A DNA stretch of 11,224 nucleotides from the NCBI GenBank assembly GCA_937885475.1, contig CAKZZR010000152.1, positions 1 through 11,224 on the forward strand, in the 5' to 3' direction. A program made the position numbers and the translations under genes. Position 1 is the first letter of the stretch; each line of letters starts with the position of its first letter. Positions 1 to 6,914 of this stretch are shown here, one piece after another. Source of the DNA: an uncultured Treponema sp. (lineage in GTDB: Bacteria; Spirochaetota; Spirochaetia; Treponematales; Treponemataceae). The notes beneath the pieces are model-generated. The model did not search any database, had not been told where the DNA came from, and saw only the letters and a program-made list of their open reading frames with translations.

Positions 1-1272
1 CAGGGGCAGGCGGACGACGTGTCTTTAAGCGATTCCGGGGCGGCTTCTGCGGAAACCGGCTCAAAGAACATCGTGGACGATTTGACAAAGGCTTCTGACG
101 GCAAAAAGACGGGGGCAAAATCTGAATTCGGGGTGAACCCGATAAGCCAGTGGTGGATTTCCGCTCATTTTAAGGGAGGAACCGAGCAGAAGCCTGAAAA
201 CCTTACGTTCAGCCCGGCGGATTCCGCGCGCGAGACGGCACTTGACCGTGCCGACAAGCAATGGAGAAGCCGCCTTGATTCTAACCGCGCGGAAATTTTG
301 CTTACCCTGCGCGACACGATGGTGGAGATGGCGGAATTGCTCCGCCACTACCGAAGCCTTGTGTGGAACGCCGACGATGGTCTGCTTTTGTGGGAGATTG
401 CCCGCAAAACGCCGGAGGGCGTAACCTGCGGCCTCTGCCGAAGTCAGAAGGGTAAGGAAATACTTGAGCAGTACGGACGCACGCTCGGCGACCTTGACAA
501 GCCTATCCTTATGTTCCGCCCGGAAAATTCGCCGCACGATTTTCTTACGCCAAAGAATTTCCGCGAGCTTATCTATAAATTTCAGTTCAAGGGTGCTATC
601 TTTGACCGGATATTCTTCCGCGACCCATTCGTGTCCGCAGATTCAATCCGGGCGCTCAGCGAAAGCTTCCGCGGCATAGTGTTCCCAGAAAAAAAGGCGG
701 GCTTTACCTTTGCAGGAGAAAGCGAGGAAGCCGAGCCAGAGGCGGAAATGCTGTTCAATTACGATGCGGAATCCGCGCGCGATGACGATGCTGCGGCAAG
801 CTCGTATAAAGAGGAATCTCCGCTTGCACCGGGCTGGAAAATCATCATCGCGCAAAAAATTCCTGCCAGCGGGCAGCATATCGGGCTTCTTATAAAAGAG
901 CAGATTCTGAGCGCCGCCACCGTAGGTCCGTATGCCGAAATTCTGGAGCGCATGGAAGCCGCCGAGCGCGCTTTTTTTGGAAATACCGAAAATCCGCTTT
1001 TTTCGTGGGACGAGCTTACCGTATGCGAGGCGTTCCGTTCCGCGGGTTTTAAGGTAAAAAGCGCCGTGCAGGACATTCAGGAAAAGCGCCGCGTTTCCCT
1101 TGCCGAAATCCGCCGCTGGTTTGACACCGAAACAAGCGCCTACGGCCGTGCCATGCTTGACGCGCTCGGCAAAGCCGACCTTCAGAAGCTCATCTTCCTG
1201 CTTGAGTCCGCCAGCGCCAACCAAATCTTCACCTGGAAAACCCGCACCGCATTTTTTTCCGTGGAAGAATAA
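1..1272 (+). CDS. C-terminal part of a probable RarA-fusion protein (methyltransferase-like domain), 5' partial
   Basis: The frame is open from the first base of the window, so the gene starts upstream; the GTG at 19 is only an internal valine. The first ~60 residues are a low-complexity Ser/Ala/Lys/Asp-rich linker. The rest resembles a class I methyltransferase fold. It has a first strand and helix around LLLWEIARKTPEG, a strand at FDRIFFRDPF, a strand at GWKIIIAQKIP, and a late AGFKV segment. The glycine-rich SAM loop is not clear, so activity is uncertain. From memory, this WE-x-x-RKTPEG and LDKPILM pattern matches the extra domain found behind replication-associated recombination protein A (RarA, an AAA+ ATPase acting at stalled forks) in some bacteria. 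No AAA+ motif is inside the window because that part would lie upstream. An acidic insert of about 40 residues (about 235-275) interrupts the domain. The stop is TAA at 1270-1272, with no terminator before the next promoter. Confidence 0.45.
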   Translation, partial: QGQADDVSLSDSGAASAETGSKNIVDDLTKASDGKKTGAKSEFGVNPISQWWISAHFKGGTEQKPENLTFSPADSARETALDRADKQWRSRLDSNRAEILLTLRDTMVEMAELLRHYRSLVWNADDGLLLWEIARKTPEGVTCGLCRSQKGKEILEQYGRTLGDLDKPILMFRPENSPHDFLTPKNFRELIYKFQFKGAIFDRIFFRDPFVSADSIRALSESFRGIVFPEKKAGFTFAGESEEAEPEAEMLFNYDAESARDDDAAASSYKEESPLAPGWKIIIAQKIPASGQHIGLLIKEQILSAATVGPYAEILERMEAAERAFFGNTENPLFSWDELTVCEAFRSAGFKVKSAVQDIQEKRRVSLAEIRRWFDTETSAYGRAMLDALGKADLQKLIFLLESASANQIFTWKTRTAFFSVEE

Positions 1273-1298
1273 AATTTGCAAAAAGAAAGAAAAAAAGT

Positions 1299-1326
1299 TT
1301 GACGAATACATGGGGGGGGGTACAAT
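1299..1326 (+). promoter_or_regulatory. Sigma-70 promoter with poly-G spacer for the lipoprotein gene
   Basis: The -35 box TTGACG (1299-1304) and -10 box TACAAT (1321-1326) each match consensus at 5 of 6 bases. They are separated by 16 bp. An A-rich stretch directly upstream (1280-1296) looks like an UP element. Nine consecutive G (1312-1320) fill the 3' half of the spacer and abut the -10 box. Gain of one G would give the optimal 17-bp spacing and loss of one would give 15 bp. Slippage in the tract should therefore change transcription strength. The expected start is near 1333, leaving a leader of about 60 nt. Confidence 0.8.
1312..1320 (+). repeat. Poly-G (G9) homopolymer tract in promoter spacer
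   Basis: There is an uninterrupted run of nine G between -35 and -10, in otherwise AT-rich intergenic DNA. It is the longest G or C run in the window. Tracts of this kind mutate by slipped-strand mispairing. In T. pallidum, poly-G length upstream of tpr genes is known to modulate promoter activity. Extension of that mechanism to this locus is inference. Confidence 0.85.
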
Positions 1327-1381
1327 ATTCTCCATAAATTAGAGTAAGGAGTCGAAAGACAAATTTTCCTGCCTTTTTTAT

Positions 1382-1386
1382 GGAGG
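1382..1386 (+). promoter_or_regulatory. Ribosome binding site deciding the lipoprotein start
   Basis: GGAGG lies 5 nt before the ATG at 1392. An earlier in-frame ATG at 1380 overlaps this sequence and would leave no Shine-Dalgarno of its own, so 1392 is the likely start. Confidence 0.8.
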
Positions 1387-1391
1387 TTCGT

Positions 1392-3815
1392 ATGAAAAGA
1401 TTTTTGCTTCCCGCAATTCTTTTTGCATTGGCGTTCGCGCTGGCTGGCTGCTCAAGCGGTGGCTCCGGCAGCGATTCAAAATCAATTACGCTTACAGAAC
1501 GTCTTGCTGCTGCAAAAGACGGCGACACAATCGATATTAGTGCAGAAAATATTATTGTGGATGCAACTGAATACGTCATCAGTAAAAGCGTTACGATTAA
1601 AAATGGTGCTTTGGATGGCGTAACATTTAAAATTGATACTGAGGATTCCTCATCTCGCGCGCTTTCTGGGTCTACAGATGATTTGGTTGTTCTTTTTGAA
1701 AAACTTACTGGCTTGAAGCTCGTTGATGTCATTTCTGGCGGAAACGTGAGCATTCAAAGTTCTGTAGTGGAAAATGTGGTTGTCAGTGAGAATGCAACGG
1801 ATGCCAGCGTAAGTGTTTCCAGCGTAACTGTTCAAAAATTGGACGTAAAAGCAAACGGCGTTGTCATCAGTGTCTACAGCGCACAAGTTGATACTCTGAA
1901 TCTTGATGAAGATGCGAACGTTTCTTTGTGCGGCTCTACCAAGGTTGCGAAGCTTACGGTTAAAGATGAATTCGGTGGATTTATTACCAAAACAAGTACC
2001 ACTGTCGTTGAAGAGGCGGTTTCTGTTTCTGGAGAGGATATTATGTCCTCAATAAAGAGGGGAACGGAAGTTTCTGACGCTGAGGTTCTTTTGAATGAAG
2101 AAATTACGGGTGGAGTTCTTAAGAGCGTACGATACTGCAACAGCGCTTTGCTTTCAGAAACAGTAACAAAATGGATTACACCCTCTGAAGCTACGGGCGA
2201 ATTTTCCGCTCAATTCTATAAAACTACTGCTATGTGGGACTCATGGTTTGTTGCGGTTGACATTACAAAGGATTTGCAGGTAGGCAAAAATTATAAGATA
2301 ACTTTTAAACTAAAAACCTCTGAGAATGCCGTTCTTCGTCCTCAGTTTTCGGTTGATTCAGGATACAGGAATGCAATTGCCGTTCATTCCAAAAAGGATG
2401 AATGGACGGAGGTCGTGCTGTATTCAAATATGATAAAGCAGGCTGCCAAGGAGTTTTGGATAGATTTTCCGATGGAATCATATGACGGAGATGTGGAGCT
2501 TACGCTTAAGGACTTTGCTATTGAGGAACTTGAAGCAGACGGTGCTTCCATATATGGATTTGAGCCTTATGTGTATACAAACGGCACTGGTTACATGGAC
2601 GAGTATATAGATATGTCTTGCGATTCAGATGGTGTTGTTACAGTAACGGTAAAGAAAGATAATTCTGAGCTTTACGGAAGTTGCGGAGGTTCAATTTATT
2701 GTACTCCTATAGAAAAAGAGCATTTAGGAAAGCTCTTGAAGGCTTCATTTGAGATTTGGATAGAAAACTATAGTGAAGGAATTTGTATGACCACGGAGCG
2801 TTGGCCATATAATACCTTTGGAATTTCCTGGGCATGGGGAAGACCGGAGAACTATGATGTTCAGAAGTGGATACCTGTTAATGCTTATATTTTTGTTAGC
2901 GATGACTATATCATCAATGGGCAGAATCCTTGTATAAAGATTTGGGTTGAGGACAGGACTTCAACTACGAATACTATAAAAGTCCGTAATTATAAGTATG
3001 AAGTCTGTACAGATGCGCCCATGAAGGCATGGTATGCCAATATGGAGCCGTGGACTCCATGCGAATTATATGGAGAGTATTATGATGAGGAATATTACAT
3101 TAAGGGAATTAAAATTCCAGCAGGAAGAACTGTATGCGGTGAGATAAAACTTACACATGAAAGCATAGATAATCCTTATGACACTGCGTTCATAGACGAT
3201 AATCTGTTCGTTTTTAATACTAACCACGTGGCTTATGATGTTGATGCTGTTCCTGCGGGTCTTGAGATTGAGCCTTATGGAGTTAATGGGTACGTTTTGT
3301 TCACAAATACAACTTCGGTTGACATGTATATAAATATTTCTGTGGACAATAAAACAGGACTTATAAATCTTGAACAGGTTACGGAGCCTGAAGATGAAAA
3401 ACTGTATGGAAATATTTACGCCGAACCGTCCAATCTATTGTATGTAGTTGGATTAGCAGAGGATGATGGCAAATATATAGAACCCTGTTCACTTGAATAC
3501 ATAAACGGAATTGCCGAGAGGGATTTTACATATTCAAGTGAAAAATTTAAGAGCGATGATGACAATGCAGATGTACTCATATATTTGACTACCTCTTTCA
3601 GTGAATGGAGGGAGTTTGATTATTATTCTTCTGGATATTTGACACCGGGAAAAACCATTGTTGCAAATACAGAGTGGAAAAACAGAAACTCAGGCTTTTA
3701 TCTTTCTGGCCTTACTGAAGGAGAATCATACACGCTTGTCTTTAAGTGGAAGCCGGACGACCTTGCCGTTGAGGTTTCTCTTAAGGAAAAGTCGGCTGTA
3801 GATTCATTCTTTTGA
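1392..3815 (+). CDS. Large lipoprotein with beta-helix-like N-terminus and jelly-roll-like modules; apparently frameshifted at its 3' end
   Basis: The product is 807 residues from the ATG at 1392. A lipoprotein signal peptide is clear: MKR, a hydrophobic core, then the lipobox LAGC with Cys20 as the lipidated residue, followed by a Ser/Gly/Asp linker. Residues ~45-215 contain short alternating strands rich in V, S, N and D, with rungs such as VSVSSVTVQKLDV. This is consistent with a solenoid or beta-helix. Residues ~235-380 and ~400-540 look like two beta-sandwich (carbohydrate-binding or galactose-binding-like) modules, ending in KDFAIEEL and RNYKYEV. A Tyr/Asp/Glu-rich C-terminal region follows. 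No catalytic motif was recognised, so it may bind glycans or host surfaces, which is only inference. The gene has its own promoter and terminator and is more AT-rich than its neighbours, with frequent ATA codons in the last two thirds. The frame stops at TGA 3813-3815; a coherent continuation exists in +1 (see 3814-3900). Confidence 0.85.
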   Translation: MKRFLLPAILFALAFALAGCSSGGSGSDSKSITLTERLAAAKDGDTIDISAENIIVDATEYVISKSVTIKNGALDGVTFKIDTEDSSSRALSGSTDDLVVLFEKLTGLKLVDVISGGNVSIQSSVVENVVVSENATDASVSVSSVTVQKLDVKANGVVISVYSAQVDTLNLDEDANVSLCGSTKVAKLTVKDEFGGFITKTSTTVVEEAVSVSGEDIMSSIKRGTEVSDAEVLLNEEITGGVLKSVRYCNSALLSETVTKWITPSEATGEFSAQFYKTTAMWDSWFVAVDITKDLQVGKNYKITFKLKTSENAVLRPQFSVDSGYRNAIAVHSKKDEWTEVVLYSNMIKQAAKEFWIDFPMESYDGDVELTLKDFAIEELEADGASIYGFEPYVYTNGTGYMDEYIDMSCDSDGVVTVTVKKDNSELYGSCGGSIYCTPIEKEHLGKLLKASFEIWIENYSEGICMTTERWPYNTFGISWAWGRPENYDVQKWIPVNAYIFVSDDYIINGQNPCIKIWVEDRTSTTNTIKVRNYKYEVCTDAPMKAWYANMEPWTPCELYGEYYDEEYYIKGIKIPAGRTVCGEIKLTHESIDNPYDTAFIDDNLFVFNTNHVAYDVDAVPAGLEIEPYGVNGYVLFTNTTSVDMYINISVDNKTGLINLEQVTEPEDEKLYGNIYAEPSNLLYVVGLAEDDGKYIEPCSLEYINGIAERDFTYSSEKFKSDDDNADVLIYLTTSFSEWREFDYYSSGYLTPGKTIVANTEWKNRNSGFYLSGLTEGESYTLVFKWKPDDLAVEVSLKEKSAVDSFF

Positions 3816-3900
3816 TGCCACTACGATTACAGGAAGTGGTACCCTTGCACTGGGATCTAATAAAACTTCTTTAATGTACGGCGAGTTTGAACGCCAGTAA
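3814..3900 (+). other. Out-of-frame C-terminal tail of the lipoprotein (+1 frame, 28 codons)
   Basis: The lipoprotein frame ends TTC TTT TGA. Reading from GAT at 3814, one base on, gives 28 sense codons beginning DATTITGSGTLAL and ending MYGEFERQ, with TAA at 3898-3900. The segment has the alternating polar and hydrophobic pattern of the upstream beta-rich sequence. It has no start codon or RBS of its own, and it ends 13 nt before the terminator stem. The switch point is T4 at 3810-3813, where tRNA-Phe can re-pair UUU to UUU after a +1 slip before a UGA. A single-T insertion, a sequencing error, or programmed frameshifting would all explain it. A prfB-like Shine-Dalgarno stimulator is not correctly placed: AAGGA at 3783-3787 is too far upstream. 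Confidence 0.65.
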
Positions 3901-3913
3901 CCTGATGTGTAAG

Positions 3914-3956
3914 AAATATGGTGGTTTGATACGTTCGGCCACCATATTTTCATTTT
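3914..3956 (+). terminator. Intrinsic terminator after the lipoprotein gene
   Basis: A perfect 11-bp stem pairs 3914-3924 (AAATATGGTGG) with 3939-3949 (CCACCATATTT). The loop is 14 nt and is followed by a T-rich tail (ATTTTCATTTT). Its position fits a gene end at 3900 better than at 3815. Confidence 0.85.
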
Positions 3957-3981
3957 AAATATCCTTTCAATCTTAATTTAA

Positions 3982-4011
3982 TTGTTCCATTTAGTGTATT
4001 TTAAGTGTAAT
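3982..4011 (+). promoter_or_regulatory. Promoter of the 4020-6828 operon
   Basis: TTGTTC (3982-3987) and TGTAAT (4006-4011) have an 18-bp spacer in AT-rich DNA. Transcription would begin near 4018, about 2 nt before the ATG at 4020. No Shine-Dalgarno is present between the boxes and ATG, so the mRNA is probably leaderless. The overlapping TATATA at 4011 is an alternative -10 but lacks a well-spaced -35. Confidence 0.55.
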
Positions 4012-4019
4012 ATATAAGA

Positions 4020-4385
4020 ATGAACGATGACGAATTTTTAATCCACTGTCTTAAATGTTATATCTCCATGCTGAACGAAGAGGCGGCGTATGCCGAGCAG
4101 TTTTCGGATGCGGAGAGTGTTGAGGTTGCGGAAGAGAACCGTGATTATGCCAAGATTTTGGAGTCTCTGCTTGCGGAAATAACTGGTGTTGCTTCTCTGA
4201 ACGATTTGGACGACGATGATTTTGAGTTCGTTTATGAATGCCTTCAGATGTATGCGGAATCCTTTGTTGTTGACGGCAGGGAAGAGGCTTCGCGCCTTAA
4301 GACCGAAGAGGACTACACGCGGCTTTTGAGCATTCTTGATGAGATGGAAGCGGATTTTGTCTATGACGGCGACGAGGACGAATGA
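4020..4385 (+). CDS. Small acidic hypothetical protein with an internal duplication
   Basis: The product has 121 residues, very rich in Asp and Glu, with no signal peptide or membrane segment; it is likely cytosolic and helical. Two similar halves are visible. Residues ~3-54 begin DDEF, have a Cys-Leu-x-x-Tyr motif, and end DYAKILESLLAEI. Residues ~65-110 begin DDDF, have CLQMY, and end DYTRLLSILDEME. A second acidic patch closes the protein. I do not recognise the family. The ATG at 4020 lacks a Shine-Dalgarno, but the coding pattern begins there and the promoter fits a leaderless transcript. An internal ATG at 4068 is no better. The stop codon overlaps the pseudouridine synthase start (ATGA), so the two are translationally coupled. 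That suggests a role near RNA modification or ribosomes, as inference only. Confidence 0.8.
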   Translation: MNDDEFLIHCLKCYISMLNEEAAYAEQFSDAESVEVAEENRDYAKILESLLAEITGVASLNDLDDDDFEFVYECLQMYAESFVVDGREEASRLKTEEDYTRLLSILDEMEADFVYDGDEDE

Positions 4386-5374
4386 TGTCCAGGGCGAGCA
4401 CCGAGGCAAAGCGGCTTCATAAGGCTGATTTTGGAAAAGAAAGAATAGACCTTCTGTACGAGGACGAATGGCTTTGCATTGTATTTAAGCCGAGCGGACT
4501 TCTTTCTGTTCCGTATCCGGGAAGCCGTGCGCGTACTGCCATTGACGCGCTGGAGCTTCTTATGCGGAAGCGGGGAACCTTTTCGGCTTCACATCGTCCG
4601 TTCGTCGTGCATAGGCTTGACCGCGACACGAGCGGCGTGATGATGTTTGCGTTCAGCGAGGCATCTCAGCAAAAAATAATGGACACATGGCAGACTATGG
4701 TAACGCGGCGCTTATATCATGCGGTGGCGGAAAATCCTTCTCCTCGCTCCTGTTTTGCGCCTCTTGCCGATTCCGGCACGATTGACGCGCCACTTGCCTA
4801 TAATTCCCATAACATCGGCTTTGTGCCAAAGGCGGGCGACCACCCTGCGGAAGGAAGTGCCACAAAGCAGGCGCTTAGGCACCGCACGAACGGTTCCATT
4901 TACGAGCGGAATCTGACGGTGCGCGGCGGACGGGCGGAATTCAAGACGATTCCTGCGGTTACGCATTACCGCGTTTTATGCCGCGGTACGGTTCACACGC
5001 TGATTGAGCTTGATTTGGAGACTGGACGAAAAAATCAGATTCGCGCACACCTTGCGTCCAAGGGCTATCCGCTTGCGGGCGATGAGAATTACCGTGCTAA
5101 GACTGATCCCTTTGGGCGGCTTGCGCTCCATGCGCGCACGCTGGAATTTGACCATCCGTACACCGGCGAGCATCTGTGCTTTGAGGTTCCAGAGCCGGAC
5201 GACTGGCTTTCCTGTGTGCAGAATGGCAGCGGAGGCATTCCCGCCGTATGGTCAATGCCTCACCATCAGCAAAAACACGGCGCTTCCCGCCCTGACTCAG
5301 TTTTAGAACGGATTCCGGGGCGCAGAAAGCGCGGCGGAATGGATTTCATTCAAAAAGGAAAATTGCATAGATGA
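4382..5374 (+). CDS. RluA-family RNA pseudouridine synthase
   Basis: Converts specific uridines in rRNA or tRNA to pseudouridine in the cytosol; the target site cannot be read from sequence. The family pattern is clear over residues ~22-275: LLYEDEW...VFKPSGLLSVP, then HRLDRDTSG (77-85) with Asp80 the expected catalytic aspartate, RRLYHAV, and LETGRKNQIRAHLA. No S4 domain precedes the catalytic domain. A loop of about 60 residues (roughly 125-185) and a basic tail of about 50 residues after the domain are longer than in compact RluA proteins. The ATG at 4382 overlaps the upstream stop. The next codon, ATG at 4385, has better spacing (6 nt) from GAGGA at 4374-4378 and may be the true start. 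The stop overlaps the next gene by ATGA. Confidence 0.92.
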   Translation: MMSRASTEAKRLHKADFGKERIDLLYEDEWLCIVFKPSGLLSVPYPGSRARTAIDALELLMRKRGTFSASHRPFVVHRLDRDTSGVMMFAFSEASQQKIMDTWQTMVTRRLYHAVAENPSPRSCFAPLADSGTIDAPLAYNSHNIGFVPKAGDHPAEGSATKQALRHRTNGSIYERNLTVRGGRAEFKTIPAVTHYRVLCRGTVHTLIELDLETGRKNQIRAHLASKGYPLAGDENYRAKTDPFGRLALHARTLEFDHPYTGEHLCFEVPEPDDWLSCVQNGSGGIPAVWSMPHHQQKHGASRPDSVLERIPGRRKRGGMDFIQKGKLHR

Positions 5375-6828
5375 GTTTTTTTAGACGAATGGTATGCAGC
5401 GCGCTCTGCCTTGTGCTTTGTGGCGCGGCATTCTCAATTTCCTCCGGAATAGTGAATTCCTGTGTTCCTCGTGATAACGAGTACGTGCTGTATATTGACG
5501 GCTATGACTGGGGAACCTGCTCGCAGAAGGTTGTGCTGCGCACGGCGACCGCGCATTCAACGGACGAGCTTAAAAAGGACGATTTTTCTGCGCTTGTGTT
5601 CGTGCCTGTTACGGGAACCAGCAATCTTCCGTTCCCGATAAAGAAGGGGGAACGGACTATATCCACCGTTTTTGCTTCTGACGAAAATGGCGTTGCCCTC
5701 AGCGGAAGTTCGCATTTCATCACGCTGGAATTTGTCATCTCGCCCACGGAAGAATATGCGAATCCTTTCAATAGAAATGTGATGACGGCAGATTCTGCTG
5801 ACCCGTTCTTTCGCTTTAAGATAACCAACGAGCCGCTCGGCATCGAGGTTTCGGAATGTTCGGGCGTTGTGTGCCGTTCCGCGTCGCAGTTCAAGTTCAT
5901 GAAATTCACTATGGACGATCTTACCATAAAATATTCGTTCTGGCGTTCGCCAAAGCCCGGAAAAAAGCCGCTCATCATCTGGTTCCACGGCATTGCGGAA
6001 GGCGGATCCATTCCCATCGTTCCGCTGCTTGAGACGAATGCTGTGCGCCTTGCAAGCGATGAAATTCAGCAGTATTTTGAGAACGGTGCCGACGTGCTTG
6101 TTCCACAATGTCCTTCCGCATGGCTTGAGTCCACGTCAAAGGATATCATGGGAAACCGCCTTTGGGTTCCGGTTGATTTGAACGTTGGGCGCAAAATCGG
6201 GCGTGCCGTGCGTCCTGTTGAGCGTGCGGTGGAAAAAATCTTTGGCGCGGGAGTTTCCGACGGTGCTTCGGACGAGGACGCAATAAAAATCCCCGAGGAA
6301 ACGCCGGTTCCCACGGCGTCGGTATCGTTCTATACCGAAATCGTCAAAAAAATAATCGACATGTATATTTCCCGCTATGATTATGTGGACAAGAGCCGCA
6401 TTTATGTAGGCGGCTGTTCAGCGGGTGGCTACATGACGCTGAACATGATTCTTCAGAATCCCGGATTTTTTGCTGCGGCGTTTCCTGCGTGCGAGGCATA
6501 CCCCGACGCAAAGCTTACCGACTACCAGATCTATCAGCTTACGCAGATTCCGATGTGGTTCGTGCATTCAAAAAATGATTCCACCATCAAAGCTTCCACG
6601 CACGACGAAAGCACGGTGCGCCGCATGAAGGAGCTGGGCGGAAGGCGCGTCATCTTTACGCTCTATGACGACGTGCGCGACCTGACCGGGCGCTGGAATA
6701 GCTCCAACGGCAGAGCCTACGAGTTTGACGACCATTATTCATGGGTATACGTCATGAACAATACCCCGCGCTATGAAGGCAAAAGCCTGTTTGAATGGCT
6801 TTCGGCGCAAAGCCTTGAGCAAAACTGA
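5371..6828 (+). CDS. Exported alpha/beta hydrolase (predicted esterase or peptidase-like)
   Basis: The 485-residue product starts with a basic n-region (MSFFRRM) and a hydrophobic core to about residue 22, so it is probably exported. The LVLC segment is a poor lipobox, so secretion is more likely than lipidation. Residues ~35-185 form a beta-rich N-terminal domain. The hydrolase domain then shows the His-Gly oxyanion region at 206-207 (PLIIWFHG), nucleophile Ser350 in GGCSAGG, probable acid Asp403 (HSKND) and His455 (DDHYSW). An insert at ~260-320 may form a lid. The closest pattern I know is the predicted-peptidase or feruloyl-esterase-like group (COG4099 type). The substrate is unknown, but plant or mucin ester bonds are plausible for a gut bacterium (inference). 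AAGGA at 5355-5359 is 11 nt before ATG. It is last in an ATGA-coupled operon and ends at a terminator. Confidence 0.85.
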   Translation: MSFFRRMVCSALCLVLCGAAFSISSGIVNSCVPRDNEYVLYIDGYDWGTCSQKVVLRTATAHSTDELKKDDFSALVFVPVTGTSNLPFPIKKGERTISTVFASDENGVALSGSSHFITLEFVISPTEEYANPFNRNVMTADSADPFFRFKITNEPLGIEVSECSGVVCRSASQFKFMKFTMDDLTIKYSFWRSPKPGKKPLIIWFHGIAEGGSIPIVPLLETNAVRLASDEIQQYFENGADVLVPQCPSAWLESTSKDIMGNRLWVPVDLNVGRKIGRAVRPVERAVEKIFGAGVSDGASDEDAIKIPEETPVPTASVSFYTEIVKKIIDMYISRYDYVDKSRIYVGGCSAGGYMTLNMILQNPGFFAAAFPACEAYPDAKLTDYQIYQLTQIPMWFVHSKNDSTIKASTHDESTVRRMKELGGRRVIFTLYDDVRDLTGRWNSSNGRAYEFDDHYSWVYVMNNTPRYEGKSLFEWLSAQSLEQN

Positions 6829-6836
6829 TGGCATAA

Positions 6837-6881
6837 AAAAACGCGGTGCAACTCACTTCAGAGCCACCGCGTTTTTGTTTT
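6837..6881. terminator. Bidirectional terminator between the hydrolase gene and purF
   Basis: The core stem ACGCGGTG (6841-6848) pairs perfectly with CACCGCGT (6865-6872). It is extended by A/T pairs to 6837-6876. A-rich sequence on the left and T-rich sequence on the right give a U-tail on both strands, so it can end the hydrolase operon (+) and purEF (-). The loop is 16 nt, with a possible inner CTC/GAG pairing. Confidence 0.85.
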
Positions 6882-6914
6882 GTCCTTCAAAATGAACGGA
6901 ATTTAGCGCATTAA

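Noticed and set aside
643..1335. Long minus-strand open frames opposite the first gene (also at 61-537)
   Set aside because: They lie antisense to a frame with good protein character, lack RBS and promoter, and read as Arg/Phe-rich shadow sequence typical of GC-rich complements.
1332..1342. The 11-mer CCATAAATTAG occurs in the lipoprotein leader and again at 8936-8946
   Set aside because: The positions relative to the promoters differ (downstream of -10 versus within a spacer on the opposite strand) and the word is AT-rich, so chance is likely.
1346..1351. AAGGAG in the lipoprotein leader as a start site for a leader peptide
   Set aside because: No usable start codon follows at proper spacing; the GGAGG at 1382 serves the real start.
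3816..4019. Possible extra gene or small RNA between the lipoprotein and the 4020 gene
   Set aside because: The stretch is explained by the +1 tail (to 3900), the terminator (3914-3956) and the next promoter (3982-4011). No independent start codon or RNA fold was seen.
5371..5440. Lipoprotein signal in the hydrolase (LVLC)
   Set aside because: The residue before Cys is Leu rather than a small residue, so a lipobox is not supported; a general signal peptide is more likely.
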